Assembly (NCBI RefSeq): GCF_900113275.1
Contig: NZ_FOOU01000018.1
Coordinates: 1 to 63,962 of the forward strand
DNA length: 63,962 bases
Origin: Neptunomonas qingdaonensis
GTDB taxonomy: Bacteria; Pseudomonadota; Gammaproteobacteria; Pseudomonadales; Balneatricaceae
Direction of reading: 5' to 3'
Part shown: positions 45,412 to 54,746 of the stretch, piece after piece
How the letters are laid out: every line of letters begins with the position of its first letter
Position numbering within the stretch: position 1 is the first letter of the stretch
Notes under the pieces: generated by a model
Told to the model about the DNA's origin: nothing
Database searches by the model: none
The model's input: the letters and a program-made list of their open reading frames with translations, nothing else
Program-made: the position numbers and the translations under genes

Positions 45412-47837
45412 TGGACAGCTTCAAGGTGCGGGGCATTACGATCAATGCACTCTTGTGTATGGTCTGTTTGCTGGTGCCTTTATTACTCTTAAATAATACC
45501 TATATTGCCCGTTGGAATTGGATTATTTACGATTCCATGCATACGTTGTTAGTACATGACGCTTCTGAACAAGTAGTCATTGTGGCTGTTGACGATAATA
45601 GTTTGCAGCAGCTCGGGCGTTGGCCCTGGTCAAGAGAGGTGCACACGCGTTTTTTGCAACAGGTGCACGCATTGGGCGTAAAAGCGGTCGGCTTTGATAT
45701 ACTTTTCCCTGAGCATGAAACGGATCAGGTAGACCAGGCGTTTGCCGATGAAATCAGGAAAGTGGGCAGCGTGGTTTTGGCGGTGGCGCCAGAGGTGAAT
45801 ACTCAGGGTGAGATAACATCTGAATCCTTACCTATTCCTATATTAGCCGCCGCCGCTGACAGGCTGGGTCATGTTGATTATGAACTGGAAATTGATGGTA
45901 TTTGCCGCGCTGTTTATCTGTATGCGGGTCTTGGAAGTGCGCATTGGCCCGCTTTTTCTTATGCGGTTTATCTGACTGCTTTTCAAAAACAGCCCGAGGC
46001 CAAAAAGCTATCGGCGTTGGGTGCAGGGTGGGTGAGGGAGCAGCCGTTATATATCCCGTTTCAGTCGAAGCCTGATGCCATTAGCCAAGTATCATTTGAA
46101 GATGTGTTGCATGGGCGGGTAGATTCTATTATCAAGAACAAAATATTGCTGGTGGGCGCGACGGCGGCGGGGCTCGGTGACCAGTTATCTACTCCGGTAT
46201 CCGGTGAGCATCGGCGCATGCCGGGTGTGGAAGTGAATGCGCACCTGCTTGAGTCTCTGATACAGCAGCGCTCGCTGGAGTATGCATCTGTTGCTGTTCA
46301 GGTCATCTATACCCTGTCGGTGACAATACTGTTTGCTTTCAGCTTGTATTTCTTTGGACTTTCGCGGGCGCCGGTGTTGTTTTTTGCCAGTATAGTGCTG
46401 ACGCTTGTCATAACCTTTATCAGCTTACAGTTTCTTCGCCTGTGGATGCCGCCCTTTACTGCCTTGCTGGGTGCGGTGGTGACTTATTTTGCATGGGGAT
46501 GGCGCTCACAAACGATTGTTCAGGGTGAGTTGCTTCATTTAAATCGAACCTTGCTCCATCAGGGGGGGCATGATCCAATCTCTTCCTTGCCAAATCGTAC
46601 TATCCTTGAAAAGACCCTCAATCAAAGCATGATTAATGCAAAGCTGACCGGTTGTCTGGTGAGTGTTTATATTATCAATACGGGGTCGTTGCGTGCGATC
46701 AATGATCAATTGGGCTTTAAGGCAGGCGATGAGTTATTGGATAAGGTTGCCCAGCGAATACAGCATGTGCTGGGAGATGGCGCGGTTGTTGCAAAAATTA
46801 ATGGTGAGTTTGCGGTCGTACAAGACGCCGCCCATGAGTTAAGAATTCAACATGTTGGCGGGCGGCTGTTACAGGTGCTGCAGCAACCTTTCGAGTGGGG
46901 TAATAAAGATTATTATCTGCCGCCTAGTATTGGTGTTAGTGTGTTTCCTGCAGATGGATTAACCAGTGATACGCTTATTAATCATGCATTTACGGCGATG
47001 CATCGGGCTAAAGCTGATCGAAAGCGTGGTTTATTATTTTTCTCCCAGCAAATGAAACAGGATCAGGTGCAGCGCTCAGAGTTGGAAAGCGACCTGCGCA
47101 ATGCACTGGTGAATGCAGAGTTTGAAGTTTACTACCAGCCGAAAGTATCTGCGACAGATCGAACCATCATTGGAGCAGAAGCCTTGTTGCGTTGGCATCA
47201 TCCTGTGCGGGGTATGATAGCGCCGACGGAATTTATTCCGCTGGCAGAAAAGCAAGGCATCATCGTTGAAATTGGGGCATGGGTGCTGCGTCAGGCCTGT
47301 CAACAAGCTCAAATCTGGCATGATGCGGGATACCCCTTCTTTCAGATCGCGGTGAATGTGTCTGCCGTTCAGCTGACCGAAAGTGACTTCTCTGCTGTGC
47401 TCTCTAAGACACTTGATGAAACAGGGTTGAATGCACAGTCCCTGGAAATTGAGGTGACAGAGACATCGTTGATGACGGATGTTGAGTTAACTATTAGTAT
47501 ACTGGAGCAGATTAAAATGATTGGAGTGGGGATTGCCGTGGATGATTTTGGTACCGGTTACTCCTCACTCAATTACTTGAACATGTTTCCGGTTGATTAT
47601 CTGAAGATAGACCGTACATTCGTTAAAGATTTAGGTACCAGCAGTGATAGTAAAGACATCACATTGAGCATTATTAATATGGCACATCGTTTACATCTGC
47701 AGGTTGTTGCTGAGGGGGTTGAAACCGAGGTCCAGGCGACGTTTATGCAAGAAAATGCCTGTGAATACCTGCAGGGGTATCTCTTTGGCAAGCCAGTACC
47801 CGCAGATGAGTTTACTGTTCTGCTATCTCACAAGTGA
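45411..47837 (+). CDS. CHASE2 sensor with degenerate GGDEF and intact EAL domain
   Basis: An 808-residue inner-membrane c-di-GMP signalling protein. There is one N-terminal helix, a periplasmic CHASE2 domain (about 40-285, QVVIVAVDDNSLQQLGRWPWSR), three helices (about 290-365), a GGDEF-like domain (about 390-545) and an EAL domain (about 555-805). The GGDEF signature reads INGEF, so cyclase activity is unlikely. The EAL site looks complete: EALLRWHHP, VNVSAVQL, EIEVTETS, VDDFGTGYSSLN, LKIDRTFV and VVAEGVET. A phosphodiesterase controlled by an envelope signal is the likely function. Confidence 0.9.
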   Translation: MDSFKVRGITINALLCMVCLLVPLLLLNNTYIARWNWIIYDSMHTLLVHDASEQVVIVAVDDNSLQQLGRWPWSREVHTRFLQQVHALGVKAVGFDILFPEHETDQVDQAFADEIRKVGSVVLAVAPEVNTQGEITSESLPIPILAAAADRLGHVDYELEIDGICRAVYLYAGLGSAHWPAFSYAVYLTAFQKQPEAKKLSALGAGWVREQPLYIPFQSKPDAISQVSFEDVLHGRVDSIIKNKILLVGATAAGLGDQLSTPVSGEHRRMPGVEVNAHLLESLIQQRSLEYASVAVQVIYTLSVTILFAFSLYFFGLSRAPVLFFASIVLTLVITFISLQFLRLWMPPFTALLGAVVTYFAWGWRSQTIVQGELLHLNRTLLHQGGHDPISSLPNRTILEKTLNQSMINAKLTGCLVSVYIINTGSLRAINDQLGFKAGDELLDKVAQRIQHVLGDGAVVAKINGEFAVVQDAAHELRIQHVGGRLLQVLQQPFEWGNKDYYLPPSIGVSVFPADGLTSDTLINHAFTAMHRAKADRKRGLLFFSQQMKQDQVQRSELESDLRNALVNAEFEVYYQPKVSATDRTIIGAEALLRWHHPVRGMIAPTEFIPLAEKQGIIVEIGAWVLRQACQQAQIWHDAGYPFFQIAVNVSAVQLTESDFSAVLSKTLDETGLNAQSLEIEVTETSLMTDVELTISILEQIKMIGVGIAVDDFGTGYSSLNYLNMFPVDYLKIDRTFVKDLGTSSDSKDITLSIINMAHRLHLQVVAEGVETEVQATFMQENACEYLQGYLFGKPVPADEFTVLLSHK

Positions 47838-47986
47838 GTTTTCCGGACTTTGCTGCACGCTCATATCACGGCACACTTATTTCGCTGTACTATCATTTTA
47901 CTATCACTCAAATAGAAAGATCTTATTAGGTATCCTGGCGTGTCTCGGGTAATACTGGTGACTCTTCTCCTCCAGAGGACGCCGTC

Positions 47987-48391
47987 ATGTTAAAAATTGA
48001 AGATGTAATGCTGAACAACCCGCCGCTACTCTTTTGTGAGCAGGGGCTTTCCGTTGCCGTCGATATGATCCTTAATAGTGGTTATATTGGCTTGCCAGTG
48101 GTTGATGCAGAAAAACACTTAATTGGTTTTTTGTCAGAGCAGGACTGCATTAAAGTGCTGGTTAGTGACAGTTACCATTGTGATTCTCATACGCTGGTTA
48201 AGGATATTATGCGGGAGAACCCGCTCTGGGTATCACCTCACCTGTCAGTATTAGAATTTGCCCAGAGTCTGGGAAAAGGTAAGCCGAAAATTTTCCCGGT
48301 AGTTGAAGACAACCACGTTGTCGGGTTGGTCACGCGAGCGCAGGTAATGAAATCACTCAGCCAGTCATTACAATCGTGTCGGGTGACCTGA
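47987..48391 (+). CDS. CBS domain-containing protein
   Basis: A 134-residue protein of two CBS motifs (residues 5-60, MLNNPPLLFCEQGLSVAVDM; and 70-130, IMRENPLWVSPHLSVLEFAQ) forming one Bateman module that would bind an adenine nucleotide. It lies 150 bp after the CHASE2 gene on the same strand, but a functional link is not shown. GAGGAC lies upstream of the ATG. Confidence 0.85.
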   Translation: MLKIEDVMLNNPPLLFCEQGLSVAVDMILNSGYIGLPVVDAEKHLIGFLSEQDCIKVLVSDSYHCDSHTLVKDIMRENPLWVSPHLSVLEFAQSLGKGKPKIFPVVEDNHVVGLVTRAQVMKSLSQSLQSCRVT

Positions 48392-48404
48392 TATTTTGAG
48401 CCTT

Positions 48405-48440
48405 TGTTAAATAGTTTGAGCTTGTGTTAAATAGTTTGCA
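48405..48440. repeat. Duplicated 14-mer after the CBS gene
   Basis: TGTTAAATAGTTTG occurs at 48405-48418 and 48425-48438, a 20-bp period, in the gap between two convergent genes. A partial third copy of the surrounding 20-mer precedes it. Confidence 0.8.
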
Positions 48441-48461
48441 CTGGCTGAGAGAATAGTTTTG

Positions 48462-49115
48462 TTAGCGTAGGCTAATAATCGGCCAGCCTTTCTGCTTGGC
48501 GGTGAGTGTCAGAGTGTCATCGGCATCGACGGCCACAGGATTGTCGACCAGTTCAAGTAAGGGCAAGTCATTGCAGGAATCGCTGTAAAAAGAGCTGCCC
48601 TGTAAGCTGTGATTGGTTTCTTTAAGCCAGTGATGTAAGCGTGTTACCTTGCCTGATTGGAAGCAGGGCGTACCGGCCACTTTACCGGTATAGCGGCCAT
48701 TAATGATCTCGGGGTCGGTAGCGAGAATGGCATCGACACCTAACCTGGCCGCGATAGGACCTGTGACGAAATGGTTGGTTGCAGTAATGATCAACAAGAA
48801 GTCACCCTGATCCCGGTGTTTCTGAAGCAGTGCCAGTGATTTAGTTAAGATCATAGGTTCAACCTTAACGTGCATGAATTGCGCATGTAATTCCGAGAGC
48901 CGGTCTACGGATAGTTCTGCTAAAGGGCGAAGGGCAAATTCCAGAAACTCGTGGATATCCAATGTGCCTTGCTGATATTGCACAAAAAAATAGTCGTTTT
49001 TCTGGCTATATTCTGTTGCGTCTACAATGCCCTGTTCGCATAGAAACTCTCCCCACGCGTGATCACTGTCGCCATTCAGTAATGTGTTATCAAGATCAAA
49101 GATTGCCAGACTCAT
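48462..49115 (-). CDS. HAD-IB family hydrolase (SerB-like)
   Basis: A 217-residue phosphatase of the HAD-IB subfamily. Motif I LAIFDLDNTLLNGDSD, motif II LLIITATNHFVTGPIA, and motifs III-IV around GKVTRLHHWL and FYSDSCNDLPLLELVD. Proteins of this group beside rppH-ptsP are common in Pseudomonas; the substrate is probably a small phosphomonoester but is not fixed. Divergent from rppH. Confidence 0.87.
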   Translation of the reverse strand: MSLAIFDLDNTLLNGDSDHAWGEFLCEQGIVDATEYSQKNDYFFVQYQQGTLDIHEFLEFALRPLAELSVDRLSELHAQFMHVKVEPMILTKSLALLQKHRDQGDFLLIITATNHFVTGPIAARLGVDAILATDPEIINGRYTGKVAGTPCFQSGKVTRLHHWLKETNHSLQGSSFYSDSCNDLPLLELVDNPVAVDADDTLTLTAKQKGWPIISLR

Positions 49116-49266
49116 ATATCGTTCTCCCTATCATTATGGCGGCAAGCATAGAGTGATATCTGTCTGCTTTCAAATTTTCTGCTTTTCTGTTCTGCCCGAC
49201 AAGCTATTTGCGGATTGCAGGAAGTATGGAACAATAGGGTAAAAAGTATTGATAGGATTTTAAAAA

Positions 49267-49761
49267 GTGATTGATTCAGACGGGTTTAGACCGAATGTAG
49301 GTATCATTCTGGCAAACCCACTGGGTCAGGTGCTTTGGGCGCGTCGTATCGGACAGGATGCCTGGCAGTTTCCACAAGGGGGGATTAACCCTGATGAAAC
49401 GCCTGAACAGGCCATGTACCGTGAATTAAGAGAGGAGATAGGCCTCGGCGCGAATGATGTAGAAGTGGTCGCGGTTACCCGTGGCTGGCTTCGCTATCGA
49501 TTACCCAGGCGCATGATCCGCAGGCACTCGCACCCCATTTGTGTGGGTCAGAAGCAGAAGTGGTTTTTGCTCAGAATGCTGAGCCATGATGATGCTGTAG
49601 TGATTGATCGTACCGACTCTCCGGAATTTGACGGATGGCAGTGGGTCAGTTATTGGTATCCCTTGGGTCAGGTTATTTCTTTTAAACGAGAGGTATATAG
49701 AAAAGCGATGAAGGAGTTATCGCCCAAGCTGTCACGAGTTGTAATGCAACGACAACGTTAA
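49267..49761 (+). CDS. rppH: RNA pyrophosphohydrolase RppH
   Basis: Removes pyrophosphate from the 5' end of mRNAs to start decay. The Nudix box [20 protein letters not shown] followed by IGL is complete, and the C-terminal RVVMQRQR is usual. The start is GTG at 49267 ([17 protein letters not shown]), the conserved N-terminus. 164 residues. It is followed after 20 bp by ptsP, the conserved pair. Confidence 0.95.
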   Translation: MIDSDGFRPNVGIILANPLGQVLWARRIGQDAWQFPQGGINPDETPEQAMYRELREEIGLGANDVEVVAVTRGWLRYRLPRRMIRRHSHPICVGQKQKWFLLRMLSHDDAVVIDRTDSPEFDGWQWVSYWYPLGQVISFKREVYRKAMKELSPKLSRVVMQRQR

Positions 49762-49781
49762 GCTCATTAAGGAAAAGAGAT

Positions 49782-52058
49782 ATGCTGGAATTACTGCGTA
49801 AGATTGTTCAAGAGGTTAGCAGAGCGCCTGATGTGGATGCTGTGCTGGGTCTTATCGTGCGCGGAATTCAGCGAGGCATGACGACGGATGTCTGCTCCGT
49901 CTTTTTGTTTGATACACCCACGCAACGTTTCGTTTTGCGTGCATCGCAGGGCCTCAATCGTAAATCGATTGGACGGGTATCCCTCTCCTCTTCCGAGGGT
50001 ATTGTGGGTCTGGTTGCTCAGCGTGCTGAGCCGATCAATCTTGAAGATGCAGAAGTGCACCCGGCATTTTGTTTTTTGAAAGAGACAGGTGAAGAGCGTT
50101 TTCATGCGTTTTTGGGTGTGCCCATTATGCATCAAAAGCAAGTGCTGGGTGTGCTCGTTGTGCAGCAGCAGGAGTGTCGGCGATACGATGAAAGTGAAGA
50201 GGCCTTTATGGTCACGATCTCCGCACAACTGGCCGGTGTCATTGCGCATGCGCAAGCGACCGGCACCATCAATAAAATTGCCTGGCAAAGTAAGAAGCGG
50301 ATAGATCATCGCTTTGAAGGTATTCCCGGAGCCCCTGGTGTTGCCATTGGCAGAGTGGTGGTGGTAGCACCGCTCTCGGATATTGATGCCGTGCCTGATA
50401 AAGTGGCTGACGATATAGCGCTGGAAATTGCTAACTTTGAAACAGCGCTGGAGCGGGTGCGGGCTGATATACGCAAAGTCAGTGCAAAGCTTGCTAAACG
50501 TTTACGTCATGATGAGCAGGCATTGTTCGATGTCTATCTGAAAATGCTGGATGATAATGCGTTGGCCGGTGAAGTTGTAGAACGGATCAAGCTCGGAAAC
50601 TGGGCTCAAGGTGCATTGAGCTGGGTTATTACAACGAATGCACAGCAGTTTGCCATGATGAATGATGCCTACCTGAGGGAAAGGGCAACGGATATCCGGG
50701 ACTTAGGGCGGCGTGTGCTTGCTTATCTGCAGGAGGATAGTGGTGCGCAGAGTATTGAGCTGCCAGAAAACGGGATTCTGGTTGCCGATGAGCTTTCACC
50801 GGCTATTTTAGGCGAAGTTTCAGCGGAAAAGCTTGCCGGTCTGGTATCGGTGAAGGGTTCAGGAAACTCACATGCGGCTATTCTGGCACGCTCGATGGGC
50901 ATTCCAACGGTTATGGGTATGCTTGATCTCCCTTATCGTCAGTTGGACGGACGCGAAGTGATTCTGGATGGTTATTCCGGGCGTTTGTATATTGACCCTT
51001 CAGATGACTTGTTAGCCGCGTATCGGGAGATATTACGCGAGCAGGAGGAGGTGGCAGCTGAACTGGCGACTCTACGAGACCTGCCTGCTAAAACGGTTGA
51101 TGGCAGCCGGATACCGCTTTGGGTTAATACCGGATTGCTTGCAGATGTGACCCGTTCTTTGGAGCGGGGAGCAGAGGGGATTGGCCTGTACCGTACCGAA
51201 ATTCCTTTTATGGTGCGTGAATTTTTCCCCAGTGAGCATGAGCAGATGCAGATTTATCGTCGCCAGTTGGAGGCGTTTGCTCCCTTGCCTGTGACGATGC
51301 GCACGCTGGATATCGGCGGAGATAAGTCGCTTCCTTATTTTCCGATAAAAGAAGAAAACCCATTTCTTGGCTGGCGCGGGATTCGGGTAACACTGGATCA
51401 TCCTGAGATTTTCATGGTTCAGCTCAGAGCGATGCTGCGGGCTAATGAAGGCTTGGGTAATCTGCGTATTATGCTGCCGATGGTGACGAGTGTTAATGAA
51501 GTTGATGAAGCCAATAACCTGCTGGATCGTGCGTTGCATGAATTGCAGGAAGAGGGCTATGTCGTCGAGCGGCCTTTAGTCGGCGTTATGATTGAGGTGC
51601 CCGCGGCTGTTTATCAGTTACGACGCTTTGCCAAACGCGTTGATTTTATATCAGTTGGGTCTAATGATTTGACCCAGTATCTGCTGGCGGTGGATAGGAA
51701 TAACCCACGAGTCGCCGGTCTGTACGTGCCCTATCATCCGGCCGTACTGAAAGTGTTGGACTTGATCGCACGTGAGGCGCGTAAAGAAAAGCTGCCGGTG
51801 TCGATTTGTGGCGAAATGGCGGCGGAGCCAGGTGGCGCTTTGTTATTGATGGCGATGGGCTACGATGCGCTTTCAATGAATGCAACAAACTTACCCAGAG
51901 TGAAGTCTACTATCCGACGCGTCTCGATGGTTCAGGCAAAAGTACTGCTGGATAAAGTGATGCGCATGGATGATGCGGATAAAATTCAGGCTTTAATGAT
52001 AGAAACTATGGATTCTATGGGGTTGGGCCAACTGGGTGCTCCGGTCGTACCGGAGTAA
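49782..52058 (+). CDS. ptsP: PEP-protein phosphotransferase PtsP (EI-Ntr)
   Basis: First enzyme of the nitrogen-related PTS; phosphorylates NPr from PEP. The 758-residue protein has an N-terminal GAF domain (about 1-160), the PtsI N-domain with active His in GSGNSHAAILARSMGIPT, and the PEP-binding barrel (LYRTEIPFM, RTLDIGGDKSLPYFP, SVGSNDLTQYLLAVDRN, VSICGEMAAEP). AAGGAAAAG precedes the ATG. With rppH it forms one operon. ptsN and ptsO are not in the window. Confidence 0.95.
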   Translation: MLELLRKIVQEVSRAPDVDAVLGLIVRGIQRGMTTDVCSVFLFDTPTQRFVLRASQGLNRKSIGRVSLSSSEGIVGLVAQRAEPINLEDAEVHPAFCFLKETGEERFHAFLGVPIMHQKQVLGVLVVQQQECRRYDESEEAFMVTISAQLAGVIAHAQATGTINKIAWQSKKRIDHRFEGIPGAPGVAIGRVVVVAPLSDIDAVPDKVADDIALEIANFETALERVRADIRKVSAKLAKRLRHDEQALFDVYLKMLDDNALAGEVVERIKLGNWAQGALSWVITTNAQQFAMMNDAYLRERATDIRDLGRRVLAYLQEDSGAQSIELPENGILVADELSPAILGEVSAEKLAGLVSVKGSGNSHAAILARSMGIPTVMGMLDLPYRQLDGREVILDGYSGRLYIDPSDDLLAAYREILREQEEVAAELATLRDLPAKTVDGSRIPLWVNTGLLADVTRSLERGAEGIGLYRTEIPFMVREFFPSEHEQMQIYRRQLEAFAPLPVTMRTLDIGGDKSLPYFPIKEENPFLGWRGIRVTLDHPEIFMVQLRAMLRANEGLGNLRIMLPMVTSVNEVDEANNLLDRALHELQEEGYVVERPLVGVMIEVPAAVYQLRRFAKRVDFISVGSNDLTQYLLAVDRNNPRVAGLYVPYHPAVLKVLDLIAREARKEKLPVSICGEMAAEPGGALLLMAMGYDALSMNATNLPRVKSTIRRVSMVQAKVLLDKVMRMDDADKIQALMIETMDSMGLGQLGAPVVPE

Positions 52059-52092
52059 CCAGTTTTGCAGTCACGGCCTGAACGATAGTTAT

Positions 52093-52138
52093 AAATTAAG
52101 GCTCTAAACTACATTTCTAAATTAAGGTTCTAAACTAC
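52093..52138. repeat. Duplicated 20-mer after ptsP
   Basis: Two 20-bp copies at 52093-52112 and 52119-52138 match at 19 positions (C/T difference at the tenth); core TCTAAACTAC. They lie in the 92-bp gap between convergent genes. Confidence 0.85.
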
Positions 52139-52150
52139 GGCTCAGCTTGC

Positions 52151-52918
52151 TTACCCTATTAAGGGCGTTGTGAGTGTGAAATGCTGCTGCCCACTTTTGC
52201 CTGATTGGTCAAACCTGAACTCCACCAACTGAATAACACCTTCTGTGTCCTGTAATAAAACAGTGGTAGCGCGTGTGCCATAGCCCTCGATGTTGATAAA
52301 GCAGGAAGAGAGTTGCTTCTCCCGTTCGTAGCTGATGCCGGTATCAGGCAGGTCTCTATCTTCTGCAGCTTGCGTCGAACTTAATACTCTGGCAAGCGTG
52401 TCAATACTGAGACCGCTGCGCAGCAGTGCCTGTAAATGCTGTTTTGCCTGTAACACTTTGGGCCAGCGGGTATCCAGATGAGCGTTGCTTAACGCATAAA
52501 CGCCGGGTTGGAGACGGCGTGACTCTGCTCCTTTGTTGGAGCCGTAATATAAGCCGCTGTCGTCTCCAAGTAATAAGTTGTACCCACCAAACTGTGAGCC
52601 ACTCGTTTGTAATTCCTCCAAATAAGCTTCTGCGCTGATCTCTTGGGTTAAAAAATGGCGTGTCAGGTGACCTCTCGATTTTAGCCCCGTATCTTTGTTG
52701 CCGCCTTCTCTGAAATTAGTAACAGCGGTGAATTTTCCTGCTTTATTAATACCTAGCCAGGTGCCGTGCTGTTCAAGATCGATACCGGCAAGTATATCGT
52801 TATGGTCTTTCCAGTAGTCCATATTCAGTGTCGGGCGGGCATAAAATTCGTCACGGTTAGCGACCATGATGAACGGGTATTCAGGATGTTGGTTGTAAGC
52901 AAAGGTGATCAGGCACAC
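52151..52918 (-). CDS. NRDE (TANGO2-like) family protein
   Basis: A 255-residue protein starting MCLITFAYNQHPEYPFIMVANRDEF, which holds the family's NRDE motif and a conserved Cys2 that could be an N-terminal nucleophile after Met removal. LSNAHLDTRWPKV in the middle is also conserved. Human and yeast members have been linked to heme or lipid handling; bacterial function is unsettled. Divergent from a TauE-type gene. Confidence 0.87.
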   Translation of the reverse strand: MCLITFAYNQHPEYPFIMVANRDEFYARPTLNMDYWKDHNDILAGIDLEQHGTWLGINKAGKFTAVTNFREGGNKDTGLKSRGHLTRHFLTQEISAEAYLEELQTSGSQFGGYNLLLGDDSGLYYGSNKGAESRRLQPGVYALSNAHLDTRWPKVLQAKQHLQALLRSGLSIDTLARVLSSTQAAEDRDLPDTGISYEREKQLSSCFINIEGYGTRATTVLLQDTEGVIQLVEFRFDQSGKSGQQHFTLTTPLIG

Positions 52919-53009
52919 AGCTATCTCTTTCTCTTGTATTTCGGGTGCTTAGATAGAACGAATTCGATAAACTAGCACATTATCATGAAATACAGACGGA
53001 TTAGAACCG

Positions 53010-53810
53010 ATGTTGCTGACTCTCTTGCTATATCTGGTACTTGGCGCTGCGGCGGGCATTGTGGCGGGCTTATTTGGTATTGGTGGTGGTTTATTGATTG
53101 TGCCGGTGCTTATTTTTAGTTTCGGTTTGCAGGGAATGTCCGCAGAAGTGCTGACACATGCGGCCGTAGCGACCTCGTTGGCAACGATTGTTGTCACGTC
53201 AATCAGTTCAGTGCGGGCCCATAACAAGCGGGGTGCCGTACGCTGGAAGATGCTCAGGCCTTTGGCTATCGGCATTGTTGTCGGGGCGTTTTTGGGTGTT
53301 TTTACAGCAGATATGATGAAAGGCGAGCATCTGCAGATCGCTATCGGTATTTTTGCTCTGGTGGTTGCTATTCAGATGGCTTTCGGTTTGAAGCCCAAAG
53401 CCGGGCAAGAGGCGCCGTCAGATAAAGGCTTAGCAGGGGCCGGGAGTGTGATTGGTTGGGCGTCGGCGATCTTTGGAATCGGCGGTGGCACATTGACCGT
53501 ACCTTATCTGACCTGGAAGCAGGTTAGCATGCAGGAAGCTGTCGCCACGTCGGCTGCATGTGGGTTGCCGATTGCCTGTATGGGGGCGTTAACCAATATT
53601 TATACGGGCTGGGGTGAAGCCGGGTTGGCCGAGTGGAGTCTGGGTTATATTTATCTTCCCGCCTTTATTGGGATAGTCGTCAGTAGTTCGCTGTGTGCAA
53701 AAATAGGCGTGAAATGGGCACATAGTCTATCTGGTGATCTACTGAGAAAGATTTTTGCAGGCTTCCTGACGTTGGTGGCAGCGCGATTTTTGTTAGCTAA
53801 TTTATTCTAA
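53010..53810 (+). CDS. Sulfite exporter TauE/SafE family permease
   Basis: A 266-residue membrane protein with about eight helices and the two family repeats: [23 protein letters not shown] at residues 11-33 and [21 protein letters not shown] near 150. The anion transported (sulfite, sulfoacetate or another) cannot be read from sequence. It ends 8 bp before lgt and is probably cotranscribed with it, as in many gammaproteobacteria. Confidence 0.9.
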   Translation: MLLTLLLYLVLGAAAGIVAGLFGIGGGLLIVPVLIFSFGLQGMSAEVLTHAAVATSLATIVVTSISSVRAHNKRGAVRWKMLRPLAIGIVVGAFLGVFTADMMKGEHLQIAIGIFALVVAIQMAFGLKPKAGQEAPSDKGLAGAGSVIGWASAIFGIGGGTLTVPYLTWKQVSMQEAVATSAACGLPIACMGALTNIYTGWGEAGLAEWSLGYIYLPAFIGIVVSSSLCAKIGVKWAHSLSGDLLRKIFAGFLTLVAARFLLANLF

Positions 53811-53818
53811 GGAAGTCT

Positions 53819-54607
53819 ATGTGGGTTCATGATATTGATCCGATTGCGCTGGATCTGGGTTTTATTCAGGTTCATTGGTATGGTCTGATGTATTTAGTTG
53901 GTTTTGGCGCTGCATTTTGGCTGGGGGGCTATAGAGCCAGACAAGCCGGATCCGGATGGACAGAGGAGCAGGTTTCCGATTTGATTTTCTGGGGAGCCAT
54001 GGGGGTGGTGTTGGGCGGCCGCATGGGCTATGTGCTTTTCTATAATTTTGATCAGTTTTTAGCAGATCCGCTCTGGTTATTTGCTGTGTGGGAAGGCGGA
54101 ATGTCTTTTCATGGTGGCTTGCTGGGTGTGTTGGTGATGATCTGGTTGTTTGGCAAAAAACACGCTAAAAGCTTTATGCAGATGGGTGACTTTGTCGCGC
54201 CATTAGTGCCGATTGGTCTGGGGGCCGGGCGCATTGGGAATTTTATCGGAGGAGAGTTATGGGGGCGCGCCGCTGATGTGCCTTGGGCGGTGGTTTTTCC
54301 GCGGACGGCTGATGGCGTTGCTCGTCACCCTTCGCAGCTCTATGAGGCCTTTTTGGAAGGCGTAGTGATGTTTGTGGTTCTATGGTGGTTTTCGTCTAAA
54401 CCGCGTCCCCGAATGGCTGTATCAGCATTGTTTTTGATTATGTACGGCGTATTCCGTTCCTTTGTAGAGTTCTTTCGTGAGCCGGATGCGCATATCGGCT
54501 ATATCGCATTTGGTTGGCTGACAAAGGGACAGCTATTATCCTTGCCTATGGTTGTCGTCGGTGTATTGATGTTGTTATGGGCTTATAAAACAACAAAAGT
54601 TCGTTAA
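53819..54607 (+). CDS. lgt: Prolipoprotein diacylglyceryl transferase
   Basis: Adds diacylglycerol to the lipobox Cys of prolipoproteins at the inner membrane. The Lgt signature [18 protein letters not shown] and the HGG in [10 protein letters not shown] are present among seven hydrophobic helices; 262 residues. AAGGAAG precedes the ATG. In E. coli lgt is followed by thyA; here a 4.2-kb monooxygenase/regulator unit intervenes. Confidence 0.95.
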   Translation: MWVHDIDPIALDLGFIQVHWYGLMYLVGFGAAFWLGGYRARQAGSGWTEEQVSDLIFWGAMGVVLGGRMGYVLFYNFDQFLADPLWLFAVWEGGMSFHGGLLGVLVMIWLFGKKHAKSFMQMGDFVAPLVPIGLGAGRIGNFIGGELWGRAADVPWAVVFPRTADGVARHPSQLYEAFLEGVVMFVVLWWFSSKPRPRMAVSALFLIMYGVFRSFVEFFREPDAHIGYIAFGWLTKGQLLSLPMVVVGVLMLLWAYKTTKVR

Positions 54608-54712
54608 TCACACTGCTGCTTCAGATAGAAACGTCAACGTCCTGATCTGAAATGTGACCTAAACGGGTTGTTAGGTTATCGGCTATTAGTCAAAAAACGA
54701 CTGGAAGGACCA

Positions 54713-54739
54713 CCAAAGACCACCTTAGGTGGTCTTTGG
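54713..54739. terminator. Perfect 12-bp hairpin between lgt and the monooxygenase
   Basis: CCAAAGACCACC pairs fully with GGTGGTCTTTGG around TTA, between convergent genes. Neither strand has a good T-run, so it may stop transcription poorly or act in mRNA protection. Confidence 0.6.
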
Positions 54740-54746
54740 CTCGGAT

